Source: Burkholderiaceae bacterium (GTDB lineage: Bacteria; Pseudomonadota; Gammaproteobacteria; Burkholderiales; Burkholderiaceae_C). Taken from it: DNA of 64,000 nucleotides. Shown in pieces: positions 11,626 to 20,425 of the stretch. The notes under the pieces are model-generated. The model was not told the DNA's origin, ran no database searches, and saw only the letters and a list, made by a program, of their open reading frames with translations. The DNA lies in assembly GCA_017992055.1 (NCBI GenBank), contig JAGOPK010000012.1, positions 46,857 through 110,856 of the forward strand, in the 5' to 3' direction. Each line of letters opens with the position of its first letter. The stretch's first letter is position 1. Position numbers and translations under genes: made by a program.

Positions 11626-11655
11626 CGTAGGCCCCTGCCCGCGCAGGGGCCTACG
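11626..11655 (+). terminator. 13-bp perfect hairpin after groEL
   Basis: CGTAGGCCCCTGC (11626-11638), a CCGC loop and GCAGGGGCCTACG (11643-11655) form a perfect 13-bp stem starting 8 bases after the groEL stop. No T-run follows, so it may protect the mRNA 3' end or pause polymerase; it is unlikely to terminate on its own. Confidence 0.6.
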
Positions 11656-11727
11656 CTGGCGAGCACCCGAGGGCCTGCAAGCCCGAGGGGTAAGTCCTGC
11701 GCATCCGGCTACAAAGCCTTGCGTGTG

Positions 11728-11758
11728 AAAACGGGCCACCTTCGGGTGGCCCGTTTTT
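11728..11758 (+). terminator. Rho-independent terminator of groESL
   Basis: An ACGGGCCACC arm, a TTCG tetraloop and a GGTGGCCCGT arm are followed by a run of T, with A's on the opposite side. This is a textbook intrinsic terminator about 110 bases after groEL, and the A-run would let it act on both strands. Confidence 0.92.
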
Positions 11759-11775
11759 CTTGGTGCCGCCGCCGT

Positions 11776-11781
11776 GATAAT
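11776..11781 (+). promoter_or_regulatory. -10-like hexamer next to a start codon (leaderless candidate)
   Basis: GATAAT ends 10 bases before the ATG at 11792, and no Shine-Dalgarno sequence lies between. Transcription would start at or very near the start codon. Confidence 0.5.
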
Positions 11782-11791
11782 CGCGCCGCCC

Positions 11792-13390
11792 ATGTCGCAC
11801 CAACCCACCCTGCAGGAATTCATCGACGACGAGCTGATGCGCGCGCCGATGACCCTGGACCGTGCCATCGACGCCGTGCACGAGCGCTGGCGCCTGCTCA
11901 GCCCCGGCGGCAGCGGCCGCCAGGACCACCGCGGCGACCGCGTGCTGCAGCAGCACCGCGGCGAGGTCGTGGCCACGGCGCTGAAGCGCCTGCGCCAGGC
12001 CGGCGACGACGAGCTGCGCCTGCAGCGCCAGGGCGACCGCGTCGGCGCACCGGCGCCGGGCCGGCGCGAGCTGTCGCTGATCGAGGACGACGACGTCGCG
12101 GTGGACATCGAGATCGCCCGCGCCATCGAGCTGGCCAAGACCCAGGCCGAGGCCGAGCTGCGCGAGCTGCAGACCTACACCTCGGCCCTGGTCGGCGACC
12201 ACAACGTGGCGCGCGACACCAACCCGTTCCGCCCCGAGGTGATGGTGCGCGCGCTGTGGCATGGCGTGCAGCAGCTGCCGCTGTCGCGCGCTGCCCAGGC
12301 GGCGTTCCTGCGCGACGCCGCCCAGCCGCTGGCCGAGGCCCTGCGCCTGGCCTATGGCGGCGCGGTGGCGCGGCTGCAGGACCAGGGCGTGGAGCCGGCC
12401 GCCCACCGCACCATCGTCTTCCATGGCACGGGCACGGCCTGGGGCGCACGCCTGCCACGCCACCTGCCGCCCGACGAGCTGGGCGCGCTGCACCAGACCG
12501 TGGACACGCGGCCGCCCCAGCCGCTGTCCCCGCTGACGCCGCTGCCGCTGCCGCTGCAGCCGCTGCCGGGCCAGACCGAGCCGCCCCAGGCGCCGCAACC
12601 CCCGGCGGGCACGCCGGCGGCGGGCGATCTGCTGCCGCGGCTGTTCGAAGCCATGGTGCGCGACGATGCCCTGCCGCTGGAGCTGCTGCCCCTGGTGCGC
12701 CGGCTGCAGCCGGTGGCCAGCGCGCTGGCGCTGCGCGACCCCACCCTGCTGGTGATCTATGTGCACCCGCTGTGGCGCTTTCTCGACCGCCTGGCGCACC
12801 AGGTGCTCACCGCCTCGGCCGCCGAGCAGGCGCGGGTGCTGGGCCTGGCGCGCAACCTGGTCGACCACCTGGCGGCCGAGCCGGCGGTGGACGGCTCGCG
12901 CTTCGAATGGGCCAGCGAGCGCCTGAAGGCGGCGCGCCGCCATGCCTTCGACCAGGCCCTGGCCAACGCCGCGGCGATGATCGACAAGCTGCAGCGCATC
13001 GCCCGCGCCGACGCGGCGCCGACCACCAGCACCATGCCGCTGGACCTGGGCTCGCTGGACACCGTGCCGGCCGACCTGCTGCCGGCGCCGCCGGCACCCA
13101 GCGCGGCACCGGCCGCGCCCCACCTGGAGCTGGACCAGGCCGAGCCGGGCAGCCACTGGCGCGCCTGGCTGCAGGGCGACTGGCGCCGCCTGCAGCTGCT
13201 GTGGCACGACGAACCGCTGGGCCTGTGGCTGCTGCGCGAGCCGGCCACCGAGCGCCACTGGGCGCTGCGCCAGGCAGCGCTGGACCAGCTGGCGGCCGAG
13301 CGCCTGCTGCAGCCGCTGCGCCGGCGCTCGCTGGTCAAGCGCGCCGCCAGCCGGCTGCAGGCCGCCGGCTCGCCCGCCAGGCCCGGCTGA
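11792..13390 (+). CDS. DUF1631-like protein of unknown function
   Basis: The 532-aa soluble protein has no signal peptide or membrane span. A central segment (ELSLIEDDDVAVDIEIARAI, then NPFRPEVMVRAL) looks like DUF1631, a family common in Burkholderiales with no known biochemical role. That assignment is from memory of the family. A Pro-rich low-complexity stretch follows in the middle (PPQPLSPLTPLPLPLQPLPG), and the rest is helical, ending in basic residues. ATG at 11792 is chosen over an earlier GTG at 11774 that lies in the likely promoter. The stop shares one base with the next ATG, so the two genes are coupled. Confidence 0.6.
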   Translation: MSHQPTLQEFIDDELMRAPMTLDRAIDAVHERWRLLSPGGSGRQDHRGDRVLQQHRGEVVATALKRLRQAGDDELRLQRQGDRVGAPAPGRRELSLIEDDDVAVDIEIARAIELAKTQAEAELRELQTYTSALVGDHNVARDTNPFRPEVMVRALWHGVQQLPLSRAAQAAFLRDAAQPLAEALRLAYGGAVARLQDQGVEPAAHRTIVFHGTGTAWGARLPRHLPPDELGALHQTVDTRPPQPLSPLTPLPLPLQPLPGQTEPPQAPQPPAGTPAAGDLLPRLFEAMVRDDALPLELLPLVRRLQPVASALALRDPTLLVIYVHPLWRFLDRLAHQVLTASAAEQARVLGLARNLVDHLAAEPAVDGSRFEWASERLKAARRHAFDQALANAAAMIDKLQRIARADAAPTTSTMPLDLGSLDTVPADLLPAPPAPSAAPAAPHLELDQAEPGSHWRAWLQGDWRRLQLLWHDEPLGLWLLREPATERHWALRQAALDQLAAERLLQPLRRRSLVKRAASRLQAAGSPARPG

Positions 13391-15702
13391 TGCCGGCCGC
13401 GGCCGCCCTGCTGCTGGTGCTGGCCGCCTGGCTGGGCCTGCTGGCCGCGCCGTCGGCCCAGGCCCAGACTCAAGCCCGGACGCCCACCGCGGCGGCCGCG
13501 CCGCCGGCACCGGCGGCCAGTGCCGCGGCCCGGCCGCGCATCGGCCTGGTGCTGTCGGGCGGTGGCGCACGCGGCCTGGCCCATGTGGGCGTGCTCAAGC
13601 TGCTGGAGCAGCTGCAGGTGCCGGTGGACGTGATCGCCGGCACCTCGATGGGCGCCATCGTCGGCGGCCTGTATGCCAGCGGCATGAGTGCGGCCGAGAT
13701 CGAACACGAGCTGGGCCGCGTGCGCTGGGGCGAGCTGTTCGCCAGCCGCATCGAGCGCCAGCAGCTGGCGCAGCGGCGCAAGGAAGAAGACTTCGAGATC
13801 AGCGCGCTGATCGAGCTGGGCTGGAAGGACGGTGCGCTGCGCACGCCCAGCGGCGCGGTGTCCAGCCGCGGCCTGGAGACGCTGCTGCGCCGCTACACGC
13901 TGCCGGTGCGCGAGCTGCGCGACTTCGACGCGCTGCCGATCCCGTTCCGCGCCGTGGCCACCGACATGGAGACCGGCGCCGCGGTGATCCTGGAGCGCGG
14001 CGACCTGGCGCTGGCGCTGCGCTCGTCGATGAGCGTGCCCGGCGTGTTTCCGCCGATCGAGGTCGACGGCCGCGTGCTCGGCGACGGCGGCCTGGTCAAC
14101 AACCTGCCGGTGGACGTGGCCCGGGCCATGGGCGCCGAGCGGGTCATCGTCGTCAACATCGGCACGCCGCTGGCCGGCCGCGACACGCTGGGTTCGGTGG
14201 TCGGGCAGACGGCGCAGATGATCAACATCCTGACCGAGCAGAACGTGCAGCGCAGCCTGGCCTCGCTGGGCCCGCAGGACCTGCTGATCGCGCCGGCGCT
14301 GGGCACGCTGAGCTCAGGCGATTTCGACCAGGCCGCCCGCTTCATCGCGCTGGGCGAGGCCGGCGCGCGTGGCCGCAGCGATGCGCTGGCCGGCCTGTCG
14401 CTGAATGCCGCGCAATGGGCGCAGTACCGGCTGCAGCGCCCGCTGCCGCCGCCGGTGCGCACGCGCATCGCCGAGGTGCGCGTCGAAGGCACGGGGGTCG
14501 GCAATACCGAGCGCCTGGCGCGGCTGCTGGAATCGCGGCCGGGCCAGGCCTTCGACACCGCCCGCGCCGAGCGCGACGCCCGCCGCCTGGCCGCCGGCGG
14601 CGACTACATCCGCGCCGACTACCAGCTGCTGCCGGCGCCGGCCCAGGCCGGCACGGCCGCCACCAGCGGCGGCGACGCCCTGGTGTTCGAGCTGGAGGAC
14701 AAGCCCTGGGGCCCGAACTACCTGCGCCTGGGCCTGGACATGAGCACCGACTTCCGCGGTCGCAGTGCCTTCAACCTCAAGCTCAGCCACAACCGCCACT
14801 GGCTCACACCCAGCGGCACCGAGTGGCGCAACCGCGTGCAGATCGGCGAGGTGCCGCGCCTGCACAGCGAGCTGTACCACCCGCTGACCTGGACCGATTC
14901 GCCGGCCAACGACTGGTTCGTCTCGGGCTATGGCGGCCTGGAGCGCATGCGGCTGCGCCGCTACGACGCCGACTCCGGCGTCGAGCTGGACAGCCTGCAG
15001 CGCACCACCGGCCAGCTGGGCCTGGACCTGGGCCAGCCCTGGGGCGAGTTCGGCGAGCTGCGCCTGGGCCTGTCGCGCGTGGACCTGCATGCCCGCGCCG
15101 CCGCGCTGACCAGCGACAACCGCATCGGCAGCGCCACGGTGCGCTGGCACGAGGAAGGCCTGCGCGCCCGCGTGGTCATCGACCAGCTGGACTTCGCGCT
15201 GTTCCCGCAGCGCGGCTACCGCGGCCAGCTGGAGATCTGGCGCGGCCGCCGCGGCGGCGACCTGGACGGCTACTTCTGGCGCGCCGAGGCCGAAGGCACG
15301 GCGGTGCGCAGCTTCGGCCGGCACACGCTGGAGGCCCATGTCACGCTGCAGACCGCCGAGCAGCGTGGCGGGCCGGTGGTGCAGCGCTATTCGCTGGGCG
15401 GCTTCCACCGCCTGTCGGGCTATGAGTCGGGCCAGCTCAGCGGCAACCATGCGCTGTTGCTGCGCCTGGGCTGGTACCGCCGGCTGCAGGAGACACCGGC
15501 GCTGACCCGCGGCTTCTTCGTCGGCGCCACCGCCGAGCTGGGCAATACCTGGCAGACCGGCGAATCGCCGCGCCTGTCCGGCCTGCGCTCGGGCTACAGC
15601 GTGTTTCTCGGCGCCGACACCGGCATCGGCCCGCTGTACCTGGGCATCACGCATGCGCCACGCGGCGAGACCGGGCTGGCGCTGTTCATCGGCCGGCCCT
15701 AG
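13390..15702 (+). CDS. Patatin-like phospholipase fused to a POTRA/BamA-type barrel (type Vd autotransporter)
   Basis: This 770-aa protein has a signal peptide (residues 1-26). Residues 49-250 form a patatin lipase domain with the oxyanion loop GGGARG (57-62), nucleophile S86 in GTSMG and the dyad D232 in DGG. After that come a POTRA-like segment (TRIAEVRVEGTG, about 360) and a Tyr/Arg-rich beta-barrel ending at the C-terminus. This order matches PlpD of Pseudomonas, the prototype type Vd autotransporter, in which the barrel carries the lipase to the surface. The substrate is unknown; PlpD-type enzymes act on phospholipids. The stop codon lies in a CTAG shared with the convergent hydrolase gene. 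Confidence 0.85.
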   Translation: MPAAAALLLVLAAWLGLLAAPSAQAQTQARTPTAAAAPPAPAASAAARPRIGLVLSGGGARGLAHVGVLKLLEQLQVPVDVIAGTSMGAIVGGLYASGMSAAEIEHELGRVRWGELFASRIERQQLAQRRKEEDFEISALIELGWKDGALRTPSGAVSSRGLETLLRRYTLPVRELRDFDALPIPFRAVATDMETGAAVILERGDLALALRSSMSVPGVFPPIEVDGRVLGDGGLVNNLPVDVARAMGAERVIVVNIGTPLAGRDTLGSVVGQTAQMINILTEQNVQRSLASLGPQDLLIAPALGTLSSGDFDQAARFIALGEAGARGRSDALAGLSLNAAQWAQYRLQRPLPPPVRTRIAEVRVEGTGVGNTERLARLLESRPGQAFDTARAERDARRLAAGGDYIRADYQLLPAPAQAGTAATSGGDALVFELEDKPWGPNYLRLGLDMSTDFRGRSAFNLKLSHNRHWLTPSGTEWRNRVQIGEVPRLHSELYHPLTWTDSPANDWFVSGYGGLERMRLRRYDADSGVELDSLQRTTGQLGLDLGQPWGEFGELRLGLSRVDLHARAAALTSDNRIGSATVRWHEEGLRARVVIDQLDFALFPQRGYRGQLEIWRGRRGGDLDGYFWRAEAEGTAVRSFGRHTLEAHVTLQTAEQRGGPVVQRYSLGGFHRLSGYESGQLSGNHALLLRLGWYRRLQETPALTRGFFVGATAELGNTWQTGESPRLSGLRSGYSVFLGADTGIGPLYLGITHAPRGETGLALFIGRP

Positions 15703-16622
15703 CCGAGCAAGGCCTGGCGCAGCCGCGCGACCACCCAGTCGGGCTGCTCGTGCACGATCCAGTGGCTGGCCTGCGCATGCCGGTGCACGGTGAGATCGGG
15801 CACCCAGCGCTGCAGGCCGTCGAGCAGGCCCGGCAGCAGCGCATGGTCGGCCTCGCCCCACAGCAGCGTGGTGGGCACCGTCACCCGGGTCACCGAGTCG
15901 GGCAGCTGCAGCGCCGCCAGCGCGCCATCGCCGGGGCCGGCGGGCGGACGCAGCGGCGAGGCGCGATACCAGTTCAGCGCGCCGTCCAGGCCCTGGCGCC
16001 AGACGCTGCGGTAGGCGTCGCGCAGCCCGTCGCTCAGCCAGTCGGCGCCGCCAAAGCGCTGCAGCATCGCAAACAGCGCGGCAAAGTCGTGCTCGGCCAG
16101 CCGCTGGGCGGCCCCGGGCTGCACCAGGTCCAGCATGTAGGCGCTGGCCTCGCGCTGGGCGGCGCTGTGCAGCAGCTCACGCTGGAAGGTCGCCGGATGC
16201 GGCGAGTTGAGGATCACCAGCCGGCGGATCAGGTCGGGCCGCAGCGCCGCCAGGTTCCAGGCCACGCCGCCACCCCAGTCGTGGGCCACCAGCAGGTCCA
16301 GCGGCCGCTCGGGCGTGGCGCCCAGGTGCTGCAGCAGGGCCAGCGCATCGGCCACCAGGTGCTTGGCGCGGTAGTCGGCCACCTCGGCCGGCGCCTGCGA
16401 GCCGGCATAGCCCCGCTGGTCGGGCGCCAGGCAGCGGGCCTCGGGCGCCAGCGCGGCCAGCACGCCGTCCCAGGCGAAAGCGGCCTCGGGAAAGCCGTGC
16501 AGGAACAGCACGCGGCGTGGCGCATCCGGCGCGCCGCTGGCGCGGCAGGCCAGGCGCAGGCCATGCGGCAGGTCCAGGTCGAAGGTCTGGATCCCCGGCG
16601 GGGCGGCGACGATGGGGCTCAT
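15699..16622 (-). CDS. Alpha/beta hydrolase, epoxide-hydrolase-like
   Basis: The 307-aa cytoplasmic protein has the HGFPE oxyanion motif (42-46), DQRGYAGS, and the nucleophile segment AHDWGG with D115, where serine hydrolases have Ser. An Asp nucleophile in this setting is the mark of epoxide hydrolases and haloalkane dehalogenases; the acid (WGEADH) and final His (QASHW) segments are also present. The HGFPE and GYAGS motifs favour epoxide hydrolase. ATG at 16622 is chosen over an upstream start at 16661. Its TAG stop overlaps the patatin gene's TAG in a shared CTAG. Confidence 0.8.
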   Translation of the reverse strand: MSPIVAAPPGIQTFDLDLPHGLRLACRASGAPDAPRRVLFLHGFPEAAFAWDGVLAALAPEARCLAPDQRGYAGSQAPAEVADYRAKHLVADALALLQHLGATPERPLDLLVAHDWGGGVAWNLAALRPDLIRRLVILNSPHPATFQRELLHSAAQREASAYMLDLVQPGAAQRLAEHDFAALFAMLQRFGGADWLSDGLRDAYRSVWRQGLDGALNWYRASPLRPPAGPGDGALAALQLPDSVTRVTVPTTLLWGEADHALLPGLLDGLQRWVPDLTVHRHAQASHWIVHEQPDWVVARLRQALLG

Positions 16623-16673
16623 CGCCGCAGTGTGGCCGGCGCCGCCGGTCGCCAGCGTCAAGCCGGAGACATC

Positions 16674-16796
16674 ACAAGGTGTGAACGAACCTGCTGCGCG
16701 GGCACATCTCGGGCCTGCGCTGCTCGCCGTACGGATGTACGGCTGCGCTGCTCAACCCAAGCTGAGCCCGCTCGCGACGGTTCTTTCACACCTTGT
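16674..16796. repeat. 123-bp inverted-repeat element (MITE- or REP-like candidate)
   Basis: ACAAGGTGTGAA (16674-16685) is the exact reverse complement of TTCACACCTTGT (16785-16796). After one mismatch, GAACC/GGTTC extends the arms to 18 bp. The interior contains a second hairpin, GCCGTAC-GGAT-GTACGGC. The right arm includes the engB stop codon, so the last codons of engB (Asp-Lys-Val-stop) are written by the element. It may be a dispersed mobile repeat or a large bidirectional terminator. Confidence 0.6.
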
Positions 16797-17484
16797 CGGC
16801 CGCGTCCGTGAGCCAGCCGTGCAGCAGCCGCGCCGCATCGCCCACGCCCTGCTTGTTCAGCGCCGAGAACAGGGCCACGCCGATGTCGGCCTCTTCGGTG
16901 GCGATCTCGCCCAGCACGGCCTGGGCCGCGGCCAGCGACTCGGCGGCCTCCTTGCGGCTGAGCTTGTCGGCCTTGGTCAGCAGCACCAGCAACCGCACCT
17001 CGCCCGAGCCGACGCGCGCGCCGACAAAGTCCAGCAGCTGGCGGTCCAGCGGCGTGAAGCCGTGGCGGCTGTCGACCATCATCACGATGCCGGTCAGGCC
17101 CCGGCGCTGGTCCAGGTAGTCGGCCATCACCTGCTGCCAGCGCTGCTTGTCGCTGCGCGACACCGCGGCATGGCCGTAGCCCGGCAGGTCGGCCCACAGC
17201 ATGTCGGGCGCCTCCTTGGGCCCCAGCTCGAACAGGTTGATGTGCTGGGTGCGGCCCGGCGTCTTGGACGCAAACGCCAGGCGCTTGTGCTGGGCCAGCG
17301 TATTGATGGCGGTGGACTTGCCGGCATTGCTGCGGCCGACGAAGGCCACCTCCGGCAGGATGGCCTCGGGCAGCTGGTTGAGCTGGCTGGCGGTGGTCAA
17401 AAAGCGGGCGCTGCGGGCCCAGATCAGGGCGTCGCGTGAGGCATCAGATGCGTCGGCACCACGGTGGTCGGCGGTCGAGGTCAT
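16786..17484 (-). CDS. engB: Ribosome biogenesis GTPase EngB (YihA/YsxC)
   Basis: EngB is an essential GTPase in 50S subunit maturation. The 232-aa product carries G1 GRSNAGKS, the TPGRTQ switch region, G3 DLPGYG, G4 TKAD and G5 SAL. The start ATG at 17484 is preferred over 17523 because a TACAAT -10-like box sits 5 bases upstream. It is divergent from cytochrome c4 across 50 bases. Its stop codon lies inside the inverted repeat at 16674-16796. Confidence 0.93.
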   Translation of the reverse strand: MTSTADHRGADASDASRDALIWARSARFLTTASQLNQLPEAILPEVAFVGRSNAGKSTAINTLAQHKRLAFASKTPGRTQHINLFELGPKEAPDMLWADLPGYGHAAVSRSDKQRWQQVMADYLDQRRGLTGIVMMVDSRHGFTPLDRQLLDFVGARVGSGEVRLLVLLTKADKLSRKEAAESLAAAQAVLGEIATEEADIGVALFSALNKQGVGDAARLLHGWLTDAADKV

Positions 17485-17489
17485 GGAGC

Positions 17490-17495
17490 ATTGTA
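17490..17495 (-). promoter_or_regulatory. -10-like hexamer next to the engB start (leaderless candidate)
   Basis: On the minus strand TACAAT is followed by GCTCC and then the engB ATG. There is no room for a Shine-Dalgarno sequence between promoter and start. Confidence 0.5.
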
Positions 17496-17534
17496 AAATC
17501 CGCCGGTTTGACGCCCTTGCCAAGGTTCTCCGAC

Positions 17535-18164
17535 ATGAAGTCGCTGCTCGCCTCCGCCGTCCTGGTGTTCACTGCCACCATCGCCGCCCCGTCGTTTGCC
17601 GCCGATGCAGCCAAGGCATCGGCCAAGCCCGACCTCGCCAAGGGCCAGGAGAAGGCCACCCAGGTCTGCGCGGCCTGCCACACCGCCGACGGCAGCCGCG
17701 GCAGCCCGGCCAACCCCATCCTGGCCGGCCAGCATGCCGACTACCTGGTCAAGCAGCTGCACGAGTTCAAGTCCGGCAAGCGCGCCAATGCGGTGATGAG
17801 CGGCATGGCCGCGCCGCTGAGCGAAGAGGACATCCGCAACGTCGCCGCCTTCTACGCCAGCAAGCAGGCCAAGCCCGGCTTCGCCAAGAACAAGGACCTG
17901 GTGAGCCTGGGCGAGAAGATCTACCGCGGCGGCATCGCCGCCAAGCAGGTGCCGGCCTGCGCCGGCTGCCACAGCCCCACCGGCGCCGGCATCCCGGCCC
18001 AGTACCCGCGCCTGGGCAGCCAGCACAGCGACTACACCGAGGCCCAGCTGAACGGCTTCCGCGCCGGCACGCGTGGCAACTCGGCGCAGATGGTGGCCAT
18101 CGCCGCGAAGATGAGCGACAAGGAAATCAAGGCCGTCGCCGACTACATCGCCGGCCTGCGCTGA
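17535..18164 (+). CDS. Di-haem cytochrome c4
   Basis: This periplasmic electron carrier between the bc1 complex and terminal oxidases is 209 aa long. It has a cleavable signal peptide (ending SFAADA, about residue 22) and two class I haem sites, CAACH (C45, C48, H49) and CAGCH (C142, C145, H146), one in each half of a duplicated fold. Axial Met ligands are likely in SGMAAPL and in the matching region near the C-terminus. The next genes, resB and ccsB, encode the machinery that attaches haem to such proteins, the usual betaproteobacterial arrangement. It is divergent from engB. Confidence 0.93.
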   Translation: MKSLLASAVLVFTATIAAPSFAADAAKASAKPDLAKGQEKATQVCAACHTADGSRGSPANPILAGQHADYLVKQLHEFKSGKRANAVMSGMAAPLSEEDIRNVAAFYASKQAKPGFAKNKDLVSLGEKIYRGGIAAKQVPACAGCHSPTGAGIPAQYPRLGSQHSDYTEAQLNGFRAGTRGNSAQMVAIAAKMSDKEIKAVADYIAGLR

Positions 18165-18192
18165 ATCAAGCCCGCTTGTCTTAACCATGCCT

Positions 18193-18219
18193 GAAGGGCC
18201 GGTCGCTGACCGGCCCTTC
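18193..18219 (+). terminator. Hairpin after cytochrome c4
   Basis: GAAGGGCCGGTC, a GCT loop and GACCGGCCCTTC form a perfect 12-bp stem about 29 bases after the stop codon. Only a short T run (GCACTTT) follows, so termination strength is uncertain. Confidence 0.7.
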
Positions 18220-18242
18220 GCACTTTCCGGGGCTTGACCCGG

Positions 18243-18248
18243 GATAAT
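18243..18248 (+). promoter_or_regulatory. -10-like hexamer next to the resB start (leaderless candidate)
   Basis: GATAAT ends 8 bases before the resB ATG, after the preceding hairpin. No ribosome site is visible. Confidence 0.5.
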
Positions 18249-18256
18249 CCGCGACC

Positions 18257-20425
18257 ATGTCCACGCCCGCCCAAGTCCCAGTGGCGCCGCCCGCGTCCCG
18301 GGCCTGGCGCGAAGTGTTCGAGCTGCTGGCCTCGATGCGCTTCGCCATCGCGCTGCTGACCATCATCTGCATCGCCTCGGTGATCGGCACGGTGGTCAAG
18401 CAGCACGAGCCCTTCAACAACTACGTCAACCAGTTCGGCCCGTTCTGGGCCAGCGTGTTCGACCAGGCCGGGCTGTATGCGGTCTACAGCGCCGGCTGGT
18501 TCCTGCTGATCCTGGGCTTTCTGGTGCTGTCCACCAGCCTGTGCATCGCGCGCAACACGCCCAAGATCCTGGCCGACCTGAAGTCGTACAAGGAAGGCCT
18601 GCGCGAGCCGGCGCTGCGCGCCTTCCACCACAAGGCCGAGGGCCGGCTGAATGCCGAGGGCCCGGCCGCGCTGGAGCACGTCAGCCGGCTGCTGGCCGCC
18701 GGTGGCTGGCAGGCCCGCGCCCAGCTGCGCGACAACGGCACCATGGTCGCCGCGCGCAAGGGCATGGCCAACAAGATCGGCTACCTGGCCGCGCATTCGG
18801 CCATCGTGCTGATCTGCCTGGGCGGGCTGTTCGACGGCGACCTGATCGTGCGCGCGCAGATGGCGCTGCTGGGCAAGACGCCCTATGGCGGCGGCGGCCT
18901 GATCAGCGAGGTCAAGCCCGAGCACCGGCTGGCCGCCAGCAACCCCACCTTCCGCGGCAACCTGCTGGTGCCCGAGGGCGCGCGCGCCGGCGTGGCGGTG
19001 CTGAACATGTCCGACGGCGTGGTGCTGCAGGACCTGCCGTTCGACGTGGAACTGAAGAAGTTCATCGTCGAGTACTACGACACCGGCATGCCCAAGCTGT
19101 TTGCCAGCGAGGTGGTGATCCACGACCGCGAGGACGGCAGCGCCCGGCAGGCCACCATCAAGGTCAACGAGCCGGCCTTCCACCGCGGCATCGCCATCTA
19201 CCAGAGCAGCTTCGACGACGGCGGCAGCTCGCTGACGCTGCGCGGCCTGCCGCTGGGTCCGGGCGGCGAAGCCTTCCAGCTGCAGGGCACGGTGGGCGGC
19301 AGCACGCGGCTGACGCGCGGCCAGGCCCGCGACGACAAGAACCCGGCCGAGGCGCTGACGCTCGAGTTCACCGGCCTGCGCGTGATCAACGTCGAGAACC
19401 TCGGCGGCGATCCGGCCGAGGCCAGCGGCACCGATGTGCGCCGCGTCGACCTGGCCGATTCGCTGTCCAAGCACCTGGGCTCGGGCGCCAAGGGCGACAA
19501 GGGCAAGCAGCTGCGCAACGTCGGCCCGTCGATCAGCTACAAGCTGCGCGATGCCAGCGGCCAGGCGCGCGAGTTCAACAACTACATGCTGCCGATGGAG
19601 CTGGACGGCCAGAGCGTGTTCCTGGCCGGCATGCGCGACTCGCCCGACCAGGCCTTCCGCTACCTGCGCATCCCGGCCGACGAGCAGGGTGCGATCGACG
19701 GCTGGTGGCGCCTGGCCCAGGCGCTGCGCGACCCGGCGCTGCGCGACAAGGCCATCCGCCGCTACGTGGCCAAGTCCACGCCGGCCGACCGGCCGCAGAT
19801 GGCCGAGCAGCTGCAGCTGACCGCCACGCGTGCGCTGAGCCTGTTCTCGGGCGCCGAGCGCGTCACCGCCGGCCCCGCCGGGGCGGCGGCCGAGGCGGCG
19901 CCGGGCGGCCTGCCGGCGCTGGCCCAGTTTGTCGACAGCACCGTGCCGGAGGCCGAACGCGCGCGCATCTCCGAGGTGCTGCTGCGCATCGTCAACGGCT
20001 GCCTGTTCGAGCTGGCCAACTTGAGCCGCGAGCAGGTGCAGCTCAAGCCGCTGACCACCGAAGGCCAGGACGGCGAGGCCACGCAGCGCTTCATGACCCA
20101 GGCCGTGCTGTCGCTGTCGGACTCGCTGTACTACCCGGCGCCGCTGCTGCTGCAGCTGGCCGATTTCAAGCAGCTGCAGGCCAGCGTGTTCCAGGTCGCA
20201 CGGGCCCCGGGCAAGAACCTGGTCTACCTGGGCGCGGTGCTGCTGATCGTCGGCGTGTTCGCCATGCTCTACATCCGCGAGCGCCGGCTGTGGGTCTGGC
20301 TGACGCCGGCCGAGGGCGGTGGAACCAAACTGCAGGCAGCGCTGTCCACCACGCGACGCACGCTGGACGCCGACGCCGAATTCGAGGCCCTGAAGACGGC
20401 CCTGCTGAAGGAGACCCCCACATGA
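18257..20425 (+). CDS. resB: Cytochrome c biogenesis protein ResB (Ccs1)
   Basis: ResB is one half of the System II haem-delivery and cytochrome c synthase complex. The 722-aa protein has N-terminal membrane spans near residues 28-48 and 78-98, another near 175-195 (AAHSAIVLICLGGLF), a long periplasmic region and a last span near 650-672. The FELLASMRFAIALL opening and the AARKG...IGYLAAHSAI segment fit the family. The stop overlaps the ccsB start by 4 bases (ATGA), so the partners are co-translated. The likely promoter box is only 8 bases before the ATG. Confidence 0.94.
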   Translation: MSTPAQVPVAPPASRAWREVFELLASMRFAIALLTIICIASVIGTVVKQHEPFNNYVNQFGPFWASVFDQAGLYAVYSAGWFLLILGFLVLSTSLCIARNTPKILADLKSYKEGLREPALRAFHHKAEGRLNAEGPAALEHVSRLLAAGGWQARAQLRDNGTMVAARKGMANKIGYLAAHSAIVLICLGGLFDGDLIVRAQMALLGKTPYGGGGLISEVKPEHRLAASNPTFRGNLLVPEGARAGVAVLNMSDGVVLQDLPFDVELKKFIVEYYDTGMPKLFASEVVIHDREDGSARQATIKVNEPAFHRGIAIYQSSFDDGGSSLTLRGLPLGPGGEAFQLQGTVGGSTRLTRGQARDDKNPAEALTLEFTGLRVINVENLGGDPAEASGTDVRRVDLADSLSKHLGSGAKGDKGKQLRNVGPSISYKLRDASGQAREFNNYMLPMELDGQSVFLAGMRDSPDQAFRYLRIPADEQGAIDGWWRLAQALRDPALRDKAIRRYVAKSTPADRPQMAEQLQLTATRALSLFSGAERVTAGPAGAAAEAAPGGLPALAQFVDSTVPEAERARISEVLLRIVNGCLFELANLSREQVQLKPLTTEGQDGEATQRFMTQAVLSLSDSLYYPAPLLLQLADFKQLQASVFQVARAPGKNLVYLGAVLLIVGVFAMLYIRERRLWVWLTPAEGGGTKLQAALSTTRRTLDADAEFEALKTALLKETPT

